From contig DIYL01000053.1 of NCBI GenBank assembly GCA_002428985.1, positions 109,700 through 173,699 of the forward strand: a stretch of DNA of 64,000 nucleotides, given 5' to 3'. The notes under the pieces are model-generated. The model searched no databases and was not told the origin of the DNA. It worked only from the letters and a program-made list of their open reading frames with translations. The stretch's first letter is position 1; the number at the start of each line of letters is the position of its first letter. This document shows positions 61,803-64,000 of this stretch, in pieces. Position numbers and translations under genes: made by a program. The DNA comes from Anaerolineales bacterium UBA6055. Lineage in GTDB: Bacteria > Chloroflexota > Anaerolineae > Aggregatilineales > Phototrophicaceae.

Positions 61803-61893
61803 AACCTCTTCTTCTACTTTTGAATTGTTATGAGTATTTTTTGCACCGGGGACTTTTTCCACAATGACCTCACATCTGTGAAATAATTTGGTG

Positions 61894-62862
61894 TTATTCT
61901 TGTGACTGTATGAAATCAATTTCAGCTAGCAATTTATCGACCCCCTGCTGAGGTTCAATCTCATACTTTGCCATACGATTGATGATACCAGCTATCCGAT
62001 TGTCATCAATGGTTGCTACGAAACGTTTAAATAAACTCACCTGTAATCGCTGATAAAATTCATCACTTAAGTTTTGAGTGCGTACCTGTGTCAGAACATT
62101 ATGATCCGACAAGTAAGCACGATGGTCATGAATAGACGCAACAAGTTGATCTATACCGCTTTTTGTTTTTGTTGATGTCTCTACAATGGGTGGAATCCAC
62201 ATGATTTCTATATCATCATGGTGTTTGGTCGGATGTCCTAATTCTAACATTGCATTTAAAGCACGTTTCGTTTTTTCAGCACCAGCCAAATCACACTTAT
62301 TTACAACCAGTATATCAGCCGTTTCCAATATCCCAGCTTTAATCGCTTGTACATCATCCCCTAGATTAGGAGCTTCTACAACAAGTGTTGTGTGTGCCAA
62401 GCGCACAATATCAACTTCACTTTGTCCTGCGCCAACCGTCTCAATTAGCACAATATCATAACCTGCGGCAGACAATACCCGTGCCATATCTTGGGTAGCA
62501 ATCGCCAACCCGCCTAGGTTTCCACGTGTTGCCATACTACGGATGTATACGCCTTTATCACCTGATAGGTCGCGCATCCGTATCCGATCGCCTAAAATTG
62601 CCCCACCGGAAAACGGGCTGGTCGGGTCAACTGCAATTACAGCTACAGTCTGGTCTTGCATGCGCAACTGCTTGACCAATGCAGTTACTAGAGAGCTTTT
62701 ACCAGTGCCGGGTGCCCCTGTAACACCAATAATATGACTATTACCGGAATGCTGATAAAGCTCGGTTAATTCAGCTTGCACGAGCTCGCGTCGATTTTCT
62801 ACAGATGTCAGAAAACGCGATAAAGCCCGTCGATTCCCATCGAGAATGTCCTGTACAATCAA
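61894..62862 (-). CDS. meaB: methylmalonyl-CoA mutase-associated GTPase MeaB (ArgK family)
   Basis: 322 residues. G3E GTPase with Walker A (GVTGAPGTGKSSLV), AVDPTSPFSGGAILGDRIRM, IETVGAGQSEVDIV (Walker B/switch) and VVNKCDL. It guards and reloads B12-dependent acyl-CoA mutases, inserting adenosylcobalamin in a GTP-driven way. TTG start: the sequence TTGA overlaps the stop of the B12-binding subunit gene by 4 bp, so the two are coupled, which fits their protein interaction. The large mutase subunit is 30 kb away at 31120. Confidence 0.95.
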   Translation of the reverse strand: MIVQDILDGNRRALSRFLTSVENRRELVQAELTELYQHSGNSHIIGVTGAPGTGKSSLVTALVKQLRMQDQTVAVIAVDPTSPFSGGAILGDRIRMRDLSGDKGVYIRSMATRGNLGGLAIATQDMARVLSAAGYDIVLIETVGAGQSEVDIVRLAHTTLVVEAPNLGDDVQAIKAGILETADILVVNKCDLAGAEKTKRALNAMLELGHPTKHHDDIEIMWIPPIVETSTKTKSGIDQLVASIHDHRAYLSDHNVLTQVRTQNLSDEFYQRLQVSLFKRFVATIDDNRIAGIINRMAKYEIEPQQGVDKLLAEIDFIQSQE

Positions 62863-63272
62863 GCATCACCGTCTTTTCGTTTAACAATATCCCGAATTTC
62901 GGTGATAATGTTATCAAGACTTGTGCCCGGTCCAAATATTGCATAAACACCACTTGTAAGTAATTCAGCTTTATCGCCATCAGGAATAATGCCACCCACT
63001 ACAATTGGTATATCAGACAAATCAGATCGATTCATTGCCTGACGTACCGCTGGTACTAAGGTCATATGAGACCCACTCAAAATACTCAAGCCAACGACAT
63101 CAACATCTTCCTGCAATGCGGATTCTGCAATCATTTCCGGTGTCTGACGTAATCCCGTATAAATCACTTCCATACCAGAATCACGCAAGGCTCGGGCAAT
63201 AACTTTCGCTCCGCGATCATGCCCGTCCAAGCCGGGTTTTGCAATTAGAACTTTGGGGGGTCTTGCAAACAT
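62859..63272 (-). CDS. cobalamin-binding small subunit of the acyl-CoA mutase
   Basis: 137 residues, a stand-alone B12-binding Rossmann domain. It has the base-off signature DGHDRGAKV (the DxHxxG lower-ligand His), VVGLSILSGSH (with the SxL and GSH parts) and VVGGIIPDGD. Length equals IcmB of isobutyryl-CoA mutases and the archaeal/Chloroflexi small methylmalonyl-CoA mutase subunits. It should pair with the large subunit at 31120, which lacks this domain. GGGAGGG lies ahead of the ATG; meaB follows with a 4-bp overlap. Confidence 0.93.
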   Translation of the reverse strand: MFARPPKVLIAKPGLDGHDRGAKVIARALRDSGMEVIYTGLRQTPEMIAESALQEDVDVVGLSILSGSHMTLVPAVRQAMNRSDLSDIPIVVGGIIPDGDKAELLTSGVYAIFGPGTSLDNIITEIRDIVKRKDGDA

Positions 63273-63491
63273 ATCATCCCTCCCGCTCCCGTATATTTGT
63301 AAATGTTTAACTATGTTCTACAAATTATAGTTTATATTTATAATTCTCGGTTAAAATGAATAGTATAGTAATGTGTAATTATCAACTTTGGCAAACCCAA
63401 CACAAATCAAACCAAAACGCAATCTGTGGAAGTTTTGCCTTGTGATAGAATAATTCTATGGTTTGTGTGATATTTAGGTCGGGAACTCGGC

Positions 63492-64000
63492 ATGAGCGTA
63501 ACCTCCGCAACAAAAAATAATATTTCCGCAACTGGAAACGATGAAACAACCAAATCAACCAGTATGGTATGGTATCGTGTGACACTGGGGATTATTGGAC
63601 TAACTGCCCTTGTAATGCTGGCATATCTATTTTTGGCATTAAATTGGCAATCGAATCCGTTTCTAGGCTTGTACACAACACACGGTGTCGTTGTCAATGC
63701 GGGTCGCCCAGCGGGCAACGTCATCTGGAATGGATTGGAAGTCGGCATACAACAAGGTGATGTCATCCGTGCGATCAACGGCAATACATTATCTGAAGAT
63801 CCACTCGACTTTATCACCGCGCGTACAACACTTGCTGATACAATCAGTAATTTGGACATCGACGACGAGGTTGTCGTTACCGTTCAACGATCAGAAGCAT
63901 CTAGTAGTCATGTATCCGCCTCAGAATGTAATGGTATCGTCAACGGGATAACAACCTGTGATTACACGGTTACCCTACAAGAATTCCCTTGGAGTGACTT
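63492..64000 (+). CDS. membrane protein with extracytoplasmic PDZ-like domain, 3' partial
   Basis: The frame from the ATG at 63492 stays open to the window end (169 residues visible). A 25-residue polar N-terminus is followed by one membrane segment (about 32-52, VTLGIIGLTALVMLAYLFLAL) and then a region with GVVVNAGRPAGNVIWNGLEV and GIQQGDVIRAINGNTLS, the carboxylate-binding and ligand-loop pattern of PDZ domains. Chloroflexi have large sensor kinases and regulators built this way; the missing C-terminus would decide. GGGAAC precedes the ATG. Divergent from the mutase small-subunit operon across 219 bp with no other gene. Confidence 0.75.
   Translation, partial: MSVTSATKNNISATGNDETTKSTSMVWYRVTLGIIGLTALVMLAYLFLALNWQSNPFLGLYTTHGVVVNAGRPAGNVIWNGLEVGIQQGDVIRAINGNTLSEDPLDFITARTTLADTISNLDIDDEVVVTVQRSEASSSHVSASECNGIVNGITTCDYTVTLQEFPWSD

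Noticed and set aside
63273..63491. Cobalamin riboswitch before the B12-binding subunit operon
   Set aside because: No B12-box or long structured leader could be found in the 219-bp gap.
63407..63859. 150-codon minus-strand frame at the right edge
   Set aside because: It is antisense to the PDZ-like membrane protein, which has a membrane segment and recognisable motif.
1..64000. tRNA, rRNA, CRISPR array, insertion sequence or prophage
   Set aside because: No cloverleaf-like T-loop context, repeat-spacer array, transposase, integrase or phage structural gene was seen in the gaps or genes.

Overview
The window reads as a chromosomal segment of an AT-leaning bacterium, most likely a member of the Chloroflexota (Anaerolineae-like). 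This is inferred from the gene mix: secreted SH3-domain proteins, several large GT-C membrane glycosyltransferases, CHAD, CYTH and DUF4058 proteins, a DnaE with an intein, a SecA with a C-terminal zinc motif, and a two-subunit B12-dependent acyl-CoA mutase. No rRNA, tRNA, CRISPR array, insertion sequence or prophage could be supported. The only mobile element seen is the dnaE intein. Genes are dense, many overlap by 1-17 bp, and starts usually carry GGAG/AGGA-type ribosome sites.

Layout. 1-4.1 kb: end of an enolase-superfamily sugar-acid dehydratase, a secreted NTF2-like protein, then a membrane protein and secreted trypsin-like protease pair. 4.4-7.2 kb: copper operon csoR-copA with a visible CsoR-type operator. 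7.3-12.4 kb: an O-antigen-ligase-like protein and three paralogous secreted proteins sharing an apparently undescribed Cys-containing domain. 12.5-16.8 kb: RibD-like reductase, AraC regulator, methylmalonyl-CoA epimerase, acyl-CoA dehydrogenase and an MDR oxidoreductase. 16.9-19.7 kb: CYTH, DUF4058 and small unknown proteins. 19.7-23.3 kb: three-gene biotin-dependent acyl-CoA carboxylase. 23.4-30.9 kb: two GT-C glycosyltransferases, a CHAD protein, a 13-TM protein and a Crp-family regulator. 31.1-32.8 kb: B12-dependent acyl-CoA mutase large subunit. 32.9-35.1 kb: secreted SH3 proteins with a duplicated gene end. 35.2-40.5 kb: DUF4177-like, SDR, aldose epimerase, hydroxyproline dehydratase, YbaK and phosphofructokinase. 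40.7-45.6 kb: dnaE plus intein. 46-51.3 kb: di-haem protein, Fpg, an unknown anchored protein and a GT-C protein. 51.3-58.4 kb: MBL hydrolase, GT87, adenosine-deaminase-like, a wHTH/small-membrane-protein operon and secA. 58.6-64 kb: aldo/keto reductase, response regulator, DedA-like, prs, meaB, the B12-binding mutase subunit and a truncated PDZ-like membrane protein.

The clearest functional theme is short and branched acyl-CoA metabolism: carboxylase, epimerase, acyl-CoA dehydrogenase, two-subunit mutase and MeaB, scattered over 50 kb. The mutase carries Phe89 and Gln207 where genuine methylmalonyl-CoA mutases have Tyr and Arg. This is the isobutyryl-CoA mutase signature, so the default methylmalonyl-CoA mutase label is questionable. 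The second theme is the cell surface: secreted SH3/FecR-like proteins and membrane glycosyltransferases.
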